The translations under genes and the position numbers were made by a program. A stretch of 64,000 nt of DNA from Maribacter litoralis (GTDB lineage Bacteria; Bacteroidota; Bacteroidia; Flavobacteriales; Flavobacteriaceae), in contig NZ_QCZD01000006.1 in assembly GCF_003075045.1 (NCBI RefSeq), forward strand, positions 99,883-163,882. Reading direction: 5' to 3'. The stretch's first letter is position 1; each line of letters opens with the position of its first letter. Below, one piece after another: positions 52,866 to 62,966 of this stretch. The notes beneath the pieces are model-generated. The model had not been told where the DNA came from and did no database searches. It was given only the letters and a program-made list of their open reading frames with translations.

Positions 52866-55844
52866 ATGGAAAAAACAACTTTTAAGAACGGTAAGATTTT
52901 ATCGCGACTGGCTATTTTTCTGATGTTGATCGCAAGTACTTTTGGCTTTGCACAAACATCGGATTATACCTTAAGCGGTACAGTTTCGGATAGCAACGAT
53001 GGTGCTCCCATTCCTGGCGCGTCGGTTTTCATTAACAATACTACAATCGGAGGCGTGACCGATTTCGACGGAAACTACACGTTTACTGCAAAAATATCCA
53101 GTGGCGAATATCAATTAAAAGTCAGCTATTTAGGTTATTCTACCAAAACAGTTCCCATTACTTTGGGCTCATCATCGAATATAGTGACGGACGTCGTTCT
53201 TACAGAGGACCTGCTGAGCTTGGACGAAGTGGTAGTGACCGGTTCGACGGTCGGTGTAAACAAACGAACCTTAGGTAACTCCATTTCATCGGTCAAATCG
53301 GAGGATTTGGTAAATAATGGGGCAACGGCAGTTGATCAGGCCATATCAGGTAAGGTTACCGGGGCTTTGGTCCAACAGAATTCAGGTGACCCGGCAGGAG
53401 GGATAAGTATACGTTTAAGAGGTCCAAGTACTGTTTTGGGAAGTTCCGACCCGTTGTACATCGTTGACGGAATTATTATCAGCAATTCAAGTAACCAGTT
53501 GGTGGACCTTGGAGGGAACGCACAAAATAGATTGGCCGACTTGAACCCAAATGATATAGAGCGTATCGAGATAATCAAAGGTGCTGCCGCGGCAGCGGTC
53601 TATGGTTCAAGGGCAAGTAATGGTGTGGTCCAGATATTTACGAAAAAAGGAAAATCCGGGGAACCAAGGTTCAGTTTCTCCACTAACGTAAAAATTAATG
53701 AACTTCGTGATAAAATTGACTATAATACCGCACCGTTATCCTGGGTAGACCCGTTCGACAGAAATAATTTGGAGACCGTGCCAGCAACTAGGTTCGATTA
53801 TCAGGACGAATTTTTTGGATCGGGATTTGGGGTCGAAAACTATCTTTCCATGAACGGTGGTACGGATAAGACTTCTTATTTTCTTTCGGCATCGCACCTT
53901 GATAATGAGGGTATAATAGAAAGTACCGATTTTCAGCGAATAGGGTTTAAGGCCAACCTGACACAAAAAGCGTTTGATTGGCTTACTGTAAATGCCGGCC
54001 TCAATTACGTGAGAAGTCAAAGTAGTGATATTCCCAACGGTGGAATTAACGCTGCCTACGGTGCAATTACAGGTTTCGTATTCAGTGATAATTCCATAAG
54101 TCCGTTTCCAAATGAATCCGGTGTTTATCCTGTAACTTCCAATCTCGTTCCGAGGACCAATCCTCTGGAGGCGGTCAACCGATTTGATTTTGGACAAAAA
54201 GTGAACCGTTTTATAACAAGCATCGGGTTGGATGCAAAAATAACCGAAAAGTTGTCCGCGAGCTACACCTTGGGGTTGGACTATTTTAATCAATCGGCCA
54301 CTGCATTCATTCCTATTAACAATACATCACCAAATGGAAATGGATTCGCAAGAAGATCCGATATCAATAATTTTCAATATAATAGTGACCTGAACATTTC
54401 CTATAAAACAGATTTGACGGAAGCGATTTCGTCAACAACCACATTGGGCGGCTCGTGGCAATATGAGGAGTTCGATCGAATAGGCATCAGCGCCGACGGA
54501 CTTCCGCCAATCGTTGAAACCGCTGAAAGCGGCAGCATATTGGCACAAGGGGAGAGTAGGTCACAGATTTCATATTGGGGCGCTTTTGTTCAACAATCCT
54601 TTGGATATAAGGACAAACTTTATGTCAATGCTGCCTTACGCCAAGATGGGGCTTCCACCTTTGGTGAGGACGAGCGCAACCAGCTCTATGCCAAGGCGAG
54701 TTTATCCTATATCATGTCCGAGGAGGATTTTTGGAGAGATACGTTCGGTGATACTTTTAGCACATTTAAATTAAGGGGGTCATGGGGCCAAGCAGGGAAC
54801 TTGACCGCCCTTACCGCTTTTCAACGTTTTACTTTGTTGAATCCCGGCGCGATCAATGGTTCACCTAGTTTAGTGCCCAGTACCCAACAGGGGGATTTGA
54901 ACATAGCCCCGGAACGACAAGAAGAAATCGAATTCGGATTCGATGCCGGATTTTTCAATAATAGGTTGGGGGTAGAGGCAACCTATTACAAGCAGGACGT
55001 AACCGATCTATTATTGCCCAGAGAACTGGCCTCTTCAACCGGTTTTGGTTCCCGAATAGAGAATGTAGGGAACTTGGAGAACAAGGGTCTGGAAATACTC
55101 TTAAAGGGTTCGCCCATAAAATCAGAAGACTTTTCTTGGGACATTACGGCAACCTACTCGAAAAATGAGAATACGGTTACCAGCGTTGCCGGGGGCGGTC
55201 AATTCGCACTTGCCGGTAGTTTTTCAACAAATTTTGTCATTGAAGGTGAACCACTCGGAGTTTTCTATCGACAATTTTATGCACGGGAGCCTGATGGAAG
55301 TATTTCCTTGGATGCCAATGGATATCCTTTTACAGGTGTAAACGAGGACGGGACGACCTCTAAGGTTATCGGTGACCCGAACCCTGAATGGTTCGGTTCC
55401 TTGATCAATGAATTTTCCTATAAGGACTTTTCATTCAGGATTCAGCTAGATGCGGTTCAAGGTTTCGATGTATTTAATTGGAATCGTAGACTTCTAGATA
55501 ACGTAATATTTGGAGGAGGGTCTAATGTAGGACAGGAATTATTGGGTAACCGGCCTAAAGGTTTCGGAGGTGCACAGGCAGGTATTTTTGAAGAATTTGT
55601 GGAGGATGGATCTTTTGTGAAATTGAGGGAATTGGCCCTGAGTTACAATTTCAGGGAACCTTTTAAAGGGGTCGATAACTTGAAGTTCAGTTTAGTTGGC
55701 AGAAACTTGATTTCTTGGGACGATTATAGTGGATGGGATCCAGAAATCAATTCTGCAGGGCAGAGCAATGGCGTTAGAGGATTCGATTTTGCCGGTGTAC
55801 CGATTCCCCGCACATATCAAATAGGTGTAAATGTCAACTTCTAA
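52866..55844 (+). CDS. SusC/RagA-family TonB-linked outer membrane protein
   Basis: A 992-aa TonB-dependent transporter. A signal peptide (about 1-30, ending TFGFAQ) is followed by a carboxypeptidase-regulatory-like domain (TLSGTVSDSNDGAPIPGASV, residues 35-115). Then come the plug (LDEVVVTGSTVGVNKRTLGN) with the SusC signature SDPLYIVDGIIIS and GAAAAAVYGSRASNGVVQI, and a beta-barrel ending IGVNVNF. It takes up large glycan fragments with its SusD partner. Linkage to anmK and murQ suggests peptidoglycan fragments. The SusD gene starts 13 bases after its stop. Confidence 0.95.
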   Translation: MEKTTFKNGKILSRLAIFLMLIASTFGFAQTSDYTLSGTVSDSNDGAPIPGASVFINNTTIGGVTDFDGNYTFTAKISSGEYQLKVSYLGYSTKTVPITLGSSSNIVTDVVLTEDLLSLDEVVVTGSTVGVNKRTLGNSISSVKSEDLVNNGATAVDQAISGKVTGALVQQNSGDPAGGISIRLRGPSTVLGSSDPLYIVDGIIISNSSNQLVDLGGNAQNRLADLNPNDIERIEIIKGAAAAAVYGSRASNGVVQIFTKKGKSGEPRFSFSTNVKINELRDKIDYNTAPLSWVDPFDRNNLETVPATRFDYQDEFFGSGFGVENYLSMNGGTDKTSYFLSASHLDNEGIIESTDFQRIGFKANLTQKAFDWLTVNAGLNYVRSQSSDIPNGGINAAYGAITGFVFSDNSISPFPNESGVYPVTSNLVPRTNPLEAVNRFDFGQKVNRFITSIGLDAKITEKLSASYTLGLDYFNQSATAFIPINNTSPNGNGFARRSDINNFQYNSDLNISYKTDLTEAISSTTTLGGSWQYEEFDRIGISADGLPPIVETAESGSILAQGESRSQISYWGAFVQQSFGYKDKLYVNAALRQDGASTFGEDERNQLYAKASLSYIMSEEDFWRDTFGDTFSTFKLRGSWGQAGNLTALTAFQRFTLLNPGAINGSPSLVPSTQQGDLNIAPERQEEIEFGFDAGFFNNRLGVEATYYKQDVTDLLLPRELASSTGFGSRIENVGNLENKGLEILLKGSPIKSEDFSWDITATYSKNENTVTSVAGGGQFALAGSFSTNFVIEGEPLGVFYRQFYAREPDGSISLDANGYPFTGVNEDGTTSKVIGDPNPEWFGSLINEFSYKDFSFRIQLDAVQGFDVFNWNRRLLDNVIFGGGSNVGQELLGNRPKGFGGAQAGIFEEFVEDGSFVKLRELALSYNFREPFKGVDNLKFSLVGRNLISWDDYSGWDPEINSAGQSNGVRGFDFAGVPIPRTYQIGVNVNF

Positions 55845-55857
55845 AAAAGTAAAAAAG

Positions 55858-57192
55858 ATGAAAAATAGCAACTTAAATATATTAGTATTCACAATAATGT
55901 CAATGTTAATTTTGGCATCGTGTGAGACCGATTTTGATAATCCGAATGCCGCCACTGTTGAGGAGACCTTTTCCTCGCGAGAAGGTATTTTGGCCGCATC
56001 CGTTGGCCTGCAACAACTGTATTCGACCACCGGCGTACGTTGGGTGGTAGAGACCCCGGCGATAACTACTAGGGAAGGTGGTATCACCACAACGTTCCAG
56101 AACATGATCGAGCTGGAGGATGGTGGGGCGAACCTGCCAAATTTTAACTCCAATGTTCAGGGGTTATGGTCCACAATGCTTCGTATTATCAAGATAGCGG
56201 AAGATATAGAGGCAAACGCCACTAACATTGACCTGGAGGTAGGTACGCAAAGCGGATTGATCGCACATGCCAAACTTTTTAAGGCCTTGGCCATCGGTAA
56301 CCTGGCCCAGAATTACGAGCAGGTGATTATCGTATCCAACAACGAAAATGAAGCGGAATTCGTTCCTAGGGCAACCGGTTACGAAAACGCCATCACGCTT
56401 TTGAACGAGGCAAAGAACGCCATTGAAGCGAATCCTATTTCGGATGAATTTACGGCGGCAGTAACGCTAGGAAATATCGATGTTCCAAATTCCATAGATG
56501 CGCTTCTTGCCCGGTATAACCTTTTCGTGGGAAACTATGACGCGGCAATCTCCGCTGCCAATAACGTAGATTTGACAAGTACCTCCACATTTGTATATGA
56601 CTCCCAAAATCTTAACCCGATATGGAGCAGGGTCTTTTTGAACGATGCCCCTAATTTTAAGCCGAGGGATAATTTTGGTCTACCCTCGGAATTCGTATTC
56701 GATCCGGCCGATGGACGCATTTCCTTTTATTTGGTGCCTTTGGACGAAACCAACCAAAATGGACTACCGATCGAAGATCTCGCAGGGTTTTTTGATGTTA
56801 ATACCGGCTTCATTCCATTGTATATTCCCGATGAGATGAATCTGATTTTGGCCGAAGCAAATCTAAGGAAAGCGAGTCCGGACCTTGGTGCCGCTACGGC
56901 CGCCTTGAACGAAGTGCTCACGGATACGAACGATCCCTTCGATATCAATGCCGATGTTGACCCCTATAGTGGGGCGTTGACTTCCGAAGCACTTTTATCC
57001 CAAGTCTATAAGAACCGTAGGGCGGAGCTGTTTTTGACAGGAACAAGTCTGGAGGATAGTAGAAGGTTCGGTAGACCTGAGCCAAGTGGTGCCCCTATGA
57101 TCTATACGGAGGAAAGAAACCGCAATTTCTACCCTTATCCCGACCTTGAAAGGAACAGTAACCCGAATACCCCGGAAGATCCGAACATTTAA
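55858..57192 (+). CDS. SusD/RagB-family outer-membrane binding lipoprotein
   Basis: 444 aa. I chose the ATG at 55,858 because it opens a lipoprotein signal (NLNILVFTIMSMLILASC) with the lipobox Cys; the longer in-frame start overlaps susC and adds only a basic tail. Helical TPR-like segments follow (LWSTMLRIIKIAEDIEANAT, GLIAHAKLFKALAIGNLAQ), and VYKNRRAELFLTGTSLEDSR is a conserved late SusD block. At 444 residues it is shorter than the usual 500-600. It forms a lid over the SusC barrel and selects the ligand. A strong terminator follows. Confidence 0.93.
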   Translation: MKNSNLNILVFTIMSMLILASCETDFDNPNAATVEETFSSREGILAASVGLQQLYSTTGVRWVVETPAITTREGGITTTFQNMIELEDGGANLPNFNSNVQGLWSTMLRIIKIAEDIEANATNIDLEVGTQSGLIAHAKLFKALAIGNLAQNYEQVIIVSNNENEAEFVPRATGYENAITLLNEAKNAIEANPISDEFTAAVTLGNIDVPNSIDALLARYNLFVGNYDAAISAANNVDLTSTSTFVYDSQNLNPIWSRVFLNDAPNFKPRDNFGLPSEFVFDPADGRISFYLVPLDETNQNGLPIEDLAGFFDVNTGFIPLYIPDEMNLILAEANLRKASPDLGAATAALNEVLTDTNDPFDINADVDPYSGALTSEALLSQVYKNRRAELFLTGTSLEDSRRFGRPEPSGAPMIYTEERNRNFYPYPDLERNSNPNTPEDPNI

Positions 57193-57229
57193 ATGTCTTA
57201 GTAGTTGTTTGAGTTAGTTTTAGTTTTAT

Positions 57230-57265
57230 GGACCTACAACTTTAAAGCTGTTGTAGGTCCTTTTT
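57230..57265 (+). terminator. Intrinsic terminator after susD
   Basis: GGACCTACAAC (57,230-57,240) pairs exactly with GTTGTAGGTCC (57,250-57,260), followed by five T residues. It separates the susCD transcript from the catabolic genes. Confidence 0.9.
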
Positions 57266-57315
57266 ATTCATATCAGTGCAAGGTGTATATTTTATTATTC
57301 AATTAAATAGGTAGG

Positions 57316-57975
57316 ATGGATCAAAAAATTATAGAATCTTGGAATAAAAATTCCGCGGAATGGGTAAGGGTCGTCGATAATGATCAAATCGAATCGAGGA
57401 GGTTTACGAACACGGCGATCGAGAATGAAGTAAAGAAGTTATCCGGTGGCAAAATAATCGATATCGGTTGTGGTGAAGGTTGGCTGACACGGTCGATGAC
57501 CGCAATAGGTAAAAATGCGACCGGGATAGATGCTATAGAGCAACTATTGCTGTCTGCCAGGACAAAAGGCCCGGAAACCTACCATCAGATGCGCTATGAG
57601 GATTTAATCCAAGGAAAGCCGATTCCCGGAGGCCCATACGATGCAGCGGTCTTTAATTTTTGCCTCTATCAAAAAGATGGACTGGACAGACTTTTGATGG
57701 CCACAAAAAATCAATTGAGCAGCGAGGGTGAGATCTTAATCCAGACCCTGCATCCGTTCTTTCTGTTCGACAACGGTTTAGCGTATAAAAGCCAAACGAT
57801 TTCAAATTCATGGAAGGGTCTCCCCGGAAACTTTATAGACGGTCACGAGTGGTACGCCCGAACTTTTGAGGATTGGGTTGATACAATCACGGAATCGGGC
57901 CTAAAGATCAGCGGCTGCAGGGAAATCGTTAATTCTGAAAAAAGACCCGTATCACTGATACTAAAGATAAACTAA
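57316..57975 (+). CDS. Class I SAM-dependent methyltransferase
   Basis: A 219-aa methyltransferase. The SAM motif is KIIDIGCGEGWLTRSM (about residue 50) with an acidic residue at the end of the next strand (TGIDAIEQLL). NFCLYQKDGLDRLL and ILIQTLHPFFLFDNG are typical of the ubiquinone-type (Methyltransf_11) family. The substrate is unknown. Its place as first gene of the anmK/symporter/murQ group is unusual. The stop lies 1 base before anmK. Confidence 0.88.
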   Translation: MDQKIIESWNKNSAEWVRVVDNDQIESRRFTNTAIENEVKKLSGGKIIDIGCGEGWLTRSMTAIGKNATGIDAIEQLLLSARTKGPETYHQMRYEDLIQGKPIPGGPYDAAVFNFCLYQKDGLDRLLMATKNQLSSEGEILIQTLHPFFLFDNGLAYKSQTISNSWKGLPGNFIDGHEWYARTFEDWVDTITESGLKISGCREIVNSEKRPVSLILKIN

Positions 57976-57976
57976 T

Positions 57977-59053
57977 ATGAAAATTTACAAGGTCATTGGT
58001 TTAATGTCGGGAACATCCCTTGATGGCCTGGACATTGCCTATTGTCATATTTGGAAAGCAGGGAACAAGTGGGAATTCGAGATAAAGAAAACCAAGAGTA
58101 TAGCGTATTCACTTGAATTAAAGGATAAACTCAAATCGTCCATTGAATTATCCGCGCAAGACTTATTGGCCTTCGATGTGCAATACGGTATATGGCTGGG
58201 CGAAAGGGTAAAGGATTTTATTCAGAGTACGAATATCGAGGTAGATTTTATCGCAAGCCACGGACATACTACCCATCACAGACCCGAACTTGGCTTTACC
58301 TACCAGATAGGCTCAGGGCAATACGTGGCCAATACGGCCGGACATCGGGTAATTTGTGACTTTCGAAACAAGGATATATCCTTGGGTGGGCAGGGAGCCC
58401 CACTCGTTCCCATTGGCGATAGATATTTCTTCGGTGAATTCGATTTTTGTCTAAACTTGGGAGGCATCAGTAATATATCCTTTGAACATAAGGGCCGTCG
58501 AATCGCTTATGATATCGGATTGGCGAATATGGTGCTAAACCATATTACTGCAAAGATCGGTTTACCTTACGACAGTGGAGGGCGGCTTGCAAGCAAGGGG
58601 AATATCAATGTAAAGCTGTTGAGGCAACTGAACCAGCTCGCATATTATAAACTACCCTTTCCAAAATCGACCGGCTATGAATGGTTTGTCGAACAAGTGG
58701 TCCCTATTATAGACCGATACAGGGATGACACTTCAGATATGTTGAAAACCAGTATATACCATATATGCGAGCAAATAGTTGAACAAGTCAAATCTTTTGA
58801 AATCGGTAAAGAACAAAACATGTTGGTAACGGGGGGAGGTGCCCTAAATAATTACTTGATGCATGTTTTAGAAGAACTTTTGGGCCCTAATGTAAAATTG
58901 ATTACTCCGTCCAGGGAAATCATAGAGTTCAAGGAGGCATTGGTATTTGCACTGATGGGTGTATTAAAGGATGTTAACGAGCCCAATGTTTTGGGATCCG
59001 TAACGGGGGCAAAAAACGATTCCATAAGCGGAACACTTTATGATCCCAGGTAG
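57977..59053 (+). CDS. anmK: Anhydro-N-acetylmuramic acid kinase
   Basis: A 358-aa sugar kinase of the ASKHA fold that opens 1,6-anhydro-MurNAc and phosphorylates it to MurNAc-6-phosphate. GLMSGTSLDGLDIAYCHIW is the diagnostic N-terminal ATP-binding loop, with HGHTTHHRP, NLGGISNISF, YDIGLANMVLN and TGGGALNNYLM behind it. The length is normal. Together with murQ it completes the route to GlcNAc-6P and lactate, so it defines the locus. It follows the methyltransferase after 1 base. Confidence 0.95.
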   Translation: MKIYKVIGLMSGTSLDGLDIAYCHIWKAGNKWEFEIKKTKSIAYSLELKDKLKSSIELSAQDLLAFDVQYGIWLGERVKDFIQSTNIEVDFIASHGHTTHHRPELGFTYQIGSGQYVANTAGHRVICDFRNKDISLGGQGAPLVPIGDRYFFGEFDFCLNLGGISNISFEHKGRRIAYDIGLANMVLNHITAKIGLPYDSGGRLASKGNINVKLLRQLNQLAYYKLPFPKSTGYEWFVEQVVPIIDRYRDDTSDMLKTSIYHICEQIVEQVKSFEIGKEQNMLVTGGGALNNYLMHVLEELLGPNVKLITPSREIIEFKEALVFALMGVLKDVNEPNVLGSVTGAKNDSISGTLYDPR

Positions 59054-59084
59054 CATATTCTTTTCTAATTAAAGTTCACAAACA

Positions 59085-60539
59085 TTGGATACCACACAGA
59101 TTTTCTTTGTCATTCTATCTTACTTTCTGGTGCTTATGGCCATTTCTTACTTTACCTCCAGGGTAAGCGACGAAGAAACTTTCTTTACGGGAAACCGTCG
59201 GTCACCTTGGGTCTTGGTGGCTTTTGGAATGGTCGGTGCCGGACTTTCGGGCGTGACATTCGTTTCATTGCCCGGAATGGTGGGGAACAATAATTTCCAC
59301 TTTTTTCAATTCATCCTTGGAAACGTGGTAGGATATCTGTTCATAACCTTTGTACTTGTTCCGTTATACTATCGGTTAAAGCTGGTATCCATCTATTCCT
59401 ATCTCTTCAATCGATTTGGAAATAACACCTATAAGACCGGGTCTTTGTTTTTTTTGATTTCGCAGTCTTTTGGTGCCGCATTGCGTTTATTGTTGGCTGC
59501 CAAGATTCTGCAATTTGTGTTCTTCGAAAAGATTGGAAGCCCATTTCCGGTATCGGTAATGATCATTTTGTTAATGGTCTGGCTTTATTCATACAAATCA
59601 GGAATAAAGACGATTGTTTGGACAGATACGCTCCAAACTACGTTTTTAATTTTAGGTGCGTTGATTACATTTTACTATGTTTTGACCAGTTTGGATTTAA
59701 CGTTTATGGAATCAATCCATAAAATCTCCCGGCATCGTTACTTTGAAATTTTTAACTGGGAAGGTAGATCCGATAATAATTTTTTCAAACAGTTTATTGC
59801 CGGTATCCTTGTTGCTATCGCGATGATAGGATTAGATCAAAATATGATGCAAAAGACGCTGACCTGTAAAAATGTTTGGGATGCCCAAAAGAATACCTTA
59901 AGCTACAGTCTGATTCTAGCGGGTACCCAATTCCTTTTTATGGGCTTGGGAATCCTGTTATATATCTATGCTGAAAATATCGGGATAGTACTGCCTTTGG
60001 GCCAGGATGGTGCTTTGTTGGATACGGATACCTTGTTTCCCGAAATAGCTTTGAACCAACTGAGTCCAATTACGGGGATCTTTTTTTTACTGGGTATTAT
60101 TGCGGCCTCATTTTCCAGTGTCGACTCAGCGTTGACAGCGCTGACCACCTCCTTCACCTACGACTTCTTGGATATTTCGAAGAAACCCGCCAGGCAACGA
60201 AAAAAAACAAAGAATTTGGTCCTATTCGGTTTTTCAATAATCATTTTTATGATAATAATGCTGTTCTCCAAGAGTAGGGGTGACGTAATATCGCTGATAT
60301 TTAACGTTGCCGGTTACACTTACGGTCCATTGTTGGGACTATATTTAGTAGGTATGTTTACCAGGGTCAAGGTCAATGATCGTGTGGTTCCCGCCATATG
60401 TCTTTCGGCACCCGTGGCAACATATCTTTTTAGTTCCTACCTTGAGAGTCATTACAATTTTGACATGGGATTTATCACAATCGCAGTGAACGGATTTTTA
60501 ACGATATTGGGTTTATTGCTCATTAAAATAAAAAAGTGA
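59085..60539 (+). CDS. Sodium:solute symporter, probably for (anhydro-)MurNAc
   Basis: A 484-aa SSS-family transporter with about 13 helices, first helix at residues 5-22. SSS signatures are GAGLSGVTFVSLPG, FGAALRLLLAAKILQF and ASFSSVDSALTALTTSFTYD, the last being the Na+-site segment. The chosen start is TTG at 59,085, because the first in-frame ATG lies within the first helix and would cut it. The gene sits between anmK and murQ. By context it moves anhydro-MurNAc or a short muropeptide across the inner membrane, where other bacteria use AmpG or MurP. Confidence 0.88.
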   Translation: MDTTQIFFVILSYFLVLMAISYFTSRVSDEETFFTGNRRSPWVLVAFGMVGAGLSGVTFVSLPGMVGNNNFHFFQFILGNVVGYLFITFVLVPLYYRLKLVSIYSYLFNRFGNNTYKTGSLFFLISQSFGAALRLLLAAKILQFVFFEKIGSPFPVSVMIILLMVWLYSYKSGIKTIVWTDTLQTTFLILGALITFYYVLTSLDLTFMESIHKISRHRYFEIFNWEGRSDNNFFKQFIAGILVAIAMIGLDQNMMQKTLTCKNVWDAQKNTLSYSLILAGTQFLFMGLGILLYIYAENIGIVLPLGQDGALLDTDTLFPEIALNQLSPITGIFFLLGIIAASFSSVDSALTALTTSFTYDFLDISKKPARQRKKTKNLVLFGFSIIIFMIIMLFSKSRGDVISLIFNVAGYTYGPLLGLYLVGMFTRVKVNDRVVPAICLSAPVATYLFSSYLESHYNFDMGFITIAVNGFLTILGLLLIKIKK

Positions 60540-60541
60540 AT

Positions 60542-61363
60542 ATGCATAAATTTTCGACAGAACAGCCATCAAATTATGATAATCTGGAACAAATGGACAC
60601 CTTGGAGCTGTTGACTAATATAAACAGGGAAGATCAGTCCGTTCCATTGATCGTTAAAAATGCAATATCTCAAATAGAGAAATTTGTGGACCAAACGGTT
60701 ACAAGAATGGAAAACGGGGGTAGGCTATTCTATATTGGTGCGGGAACCAGCGGTAGGTTAGGTGTTTTGGATGCATCGGAATGCCCTCCCACTTTTGGGG
60801 TGCCTGATACGTGGATTATAGGACTCATCGCAGGTGGGGATAAGGCCTTACGAAAAGCTGTTGAGAATGCGGAGGACGATACGGATAAAGCATGGCAAGA
60901 TCTAAGAAAGTTCAATATAAATGATAAGGATGTATTAATGGGGATTGCTGCCTCTGGAACCACACCCTATGTTTTAGGGGGAATACGGAAAGCCAAGGAA
61001 AACAGGGTTCTTACAGGAGGTATATCCTGTAATATGAACGCACCCCTTTCTAGGGAGGCGGACTATCCTATCGAACTTGTGGTCGGGCCTGAATTCGTTA
61101 CCGGTAGTACAAGAATGAAAGCCGGTACGGCTCAAAAACTGGTATTAAACATGATATCCACTTCAATTATGATAAAACTAGGAAGGATTCGAGGAAACAA
61201 GATGATCGACATGCAGCTTTCCAACAAAAAATTGGTAGACCGTGGTAAGCGAATGCTAATGGAGGAACTGGACATTGATGAACAATTAGCAGACAAGTTA
61301 TTGGAAAAGCATAAGAATATTAGAAAGATTATCGAGATGTTTGATTCCCAAGCTAAGGATTGA
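60542..61363 (+). CDS. murQ: N-acetylmuramic acid 6-phosphate etherase
   Basis: A 273-aa SIS-fold lyase that removes D-lactate from MurNAc-6P to yield GlcNAc-6P. LFYIGAGTSGRLGVLDASEC is the diagnostic SIS loop with the catalytic Glu region, and PEFVTGSTRMKAGTAQKLVL is the second block. The ATG at 60,542 follows the symporter stop; an in-frame GTG at 60,536 overlaps that stop and would add two residues. It is slightly shorter than E. coli MurQ. It is the last gene of the catabolic group. Confidence 0.95.
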   Translation: MHKFSTEQPSNYDNLEQMDTLELLTNINREDQSVPLIVKNAISQIEKFVDQTVTRMENGGRLFYIGAGTSGRLGVLDASECPPTFGVPDTWIIGLIAGGDKALRKAVENAEDDTDKAWQDLRKFNINDKDVLMGIAASGTTPYVLGGIRKAKENRVLTGGISCNMNAPLSREADYPIELVVGPEFVTGSTRMKAGTAQKLVLNMISTSIMIKLGRIRGNKMIDMQLSNKKLVDRGKRMLMEELDIDEQLADKLLEKHKNIRKIIEMFDSQAKD

Positions 61364-61526
61364 TTGGCACATAATTCTTGCAAACCAATATTTTATGTTT
61401 TAGGGTTAAATTATTCTTTTTGGTATTAAAGTAAATTCAATTAACACTATTGGGCTAATAATTACTATGGTCAAAATTGGAACGATTAAAATAAAAAGGT
61501 TCTAAAAGAATAATGGTATTATTTTG

Positions 61527-61545
61527 AAAGTACAAATAAACGATT
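61527..61545 (+). repeat. Boundary repeat copy G
   Basis: AAAGTACAAATAAACGATT, two bases different from the core. It lies 29 bases before the S41 start and inside a longer in-frame TTG extension of that gene. Confidence 0.6.
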
Positions 61546-61574
61546 TGTTATATAAACTATTAAAAACATTTTTA

Positions 61575-62945
61575 ATGAAAATTAAAATAGGCTTATTCCT
61601 GGTTATTTTCACCAGCATGCTTAATGCCCAAATCCCAAATCAAATTTCAGTAGAAGATAAAATTTTCGGCCTTTCAAAATTTTGGCAAGAGGTCAATTAT
61701 AACTTTGTTTATCTAGACAAAGTAAATAAGGATGAATGGGACAACTTGTATAAAAGCCTCATTACGGAAGTACAAAACACACCGAATGATTATGAATACT
61801 ATAAGGTCTTACAAAAATTCTGTGCGCACCTAAAGGACGGACATACCAACGTATTTTTCCCTAGTATTATCCAAGATAGCATCCTCAATACCAATTTTGG
61901 AACGTATAGACTTTTTCTCAGCAATATCGATGACAAAGCGATTATAACAAAGGTCAATGCAAGTAAGAAAGAAGAGTTGCCAATCGGAACGGAAATAGTT
62001 AAGGTAAATGGGATTCCCACTAGCGAACATATTGAAGAGAACGTATTTCCTTATATATCGTCTTCAACAGAACACATTTTGCAAGATTTGTCTGTGAGCA
62101 AAATGCTTGAGGATTGGGTTGGCACATCATACGAGTTGGAGTTAAAACTGCCAAATGGAAAGATTAAATCACTAAACCTTACGCATGGCACTACTAAAGA
62201 AAAAGAATTATATCCACCTTCTGAAACGCGGTTGTTAGAATTTAAATGGGTCAAGAAAGATATAGCCTATATCGGTATGAATTCTTTTTCAGATTGGGAA
62301 ATCATGGATTTATTCATGGAAAAATTACCTGAAATCCTTAAAGCAAAAAAATTGATAATCGATTTAAGAAATAATGGAGGGGGTAACACAAATATAGGGA
62401 GGGAGATCATCAAATATCTTACGAACGATACTATTTTGTACGGCTCAAAATCACAAAGCAGACTACATATTCCAACATATAAAGCTTGGGGTAAATGGAT
62501 CCAAGAAAAAGACACAGTCAATAATTATTGGTCTAAACAGGGATACTTGTCTTATCGTGACCGATTCTATCATGATTTTCCTTATGATCCATACCCTACA
62601 ATGAATTTGGATATTTCAAGAATCGAGGTCCCCACGGCAATTTTGATTGGGCACAATACAGCTTCTGCCGCTGAGGATTTCTTAATCTTTGCAGATAACC
62701 AAGAGCATATGGTGAAAATTGGGGAACCAACATTTGGAAGTACTGGACAACCCATGCTATTTACTATGCCAAACGGCGGATCTGCGAGAGTATGTACCAA
62801 AAAAGATACATATCCGGACGGCAGGGAATTTGTAGGATTCGGGATTCAGCCGGATATTGAGGTCAAAAAGACTATTTTAAACTTTTTAAACAACGAAGAC
62901 CCAGTTCTAACTAGAGCAATTGAATTTTTGCAAAAAGATAATTAG
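61575..62945 (+). CDS. Secreted S41-family peptidase (tail-specific protease-like)
   Basis: 456 aa. I chose the ATG at 61,575 since it opens a signal peptide (KIKIGLFLVIFTSMLNAQ); the longer TTG frame reads through boundary repeat G. A PDZ-like part (about 95-170, ITKVNASKKEELPIGTEIVK) precedes the catalytic domain: LIIDLRNNGGGNTNIGREII, then the nucleophile Ser in GHNTASAAEDFL and a lysine-containing helix. It is a periplasmic or secreted processing protease of the C-terminal-specific type, with unknown substrate. It lies between repeats G and H, apart from the MurNAc operon. Confidence 0.88.
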   Translation: MKIKIGLFLVIFTSMLNAQIPNQISVEDKIFGLSKFWQEVNYNFVYLDKVNKDEWDNLYKSLITEVQNTPNDYEYYKVLQKFCAHLKDGHTNVFFPSIIQDSILNTNFGTYRLFLSNIDDKAIITKVNASKKEELPIGTEIVKVNGIPTSEHIEENVFPYISSSTEHILQDLSVSKMLEDWVGTSYELELKLPNGKIKSLNLTHGTTKEKELYPPSETRLLEFKWVKKDIAYIGMNSFSDWEIMDLFMEKLPEILKAKKLIIDLRNNGGGNTNIGREIIKYLTNDTILYGSKSQSRLHIPTYKAWGKWIQEKDTVNNYWSKQGYLSYRDRFYHDFPYDPYPTMNLDISRIEVPTAILIGHNTASAAEDFLIFADNQEHMVKIGEPTFGSTGQPMLFTMPNGGSARVCTKKDTYPDGREFVGFGIQPDIEVKKTILNFLNNEDPVLTRAIEFLQKDN

Positions 62946-62966
62946 TATTTTAACTAACAATGAACC

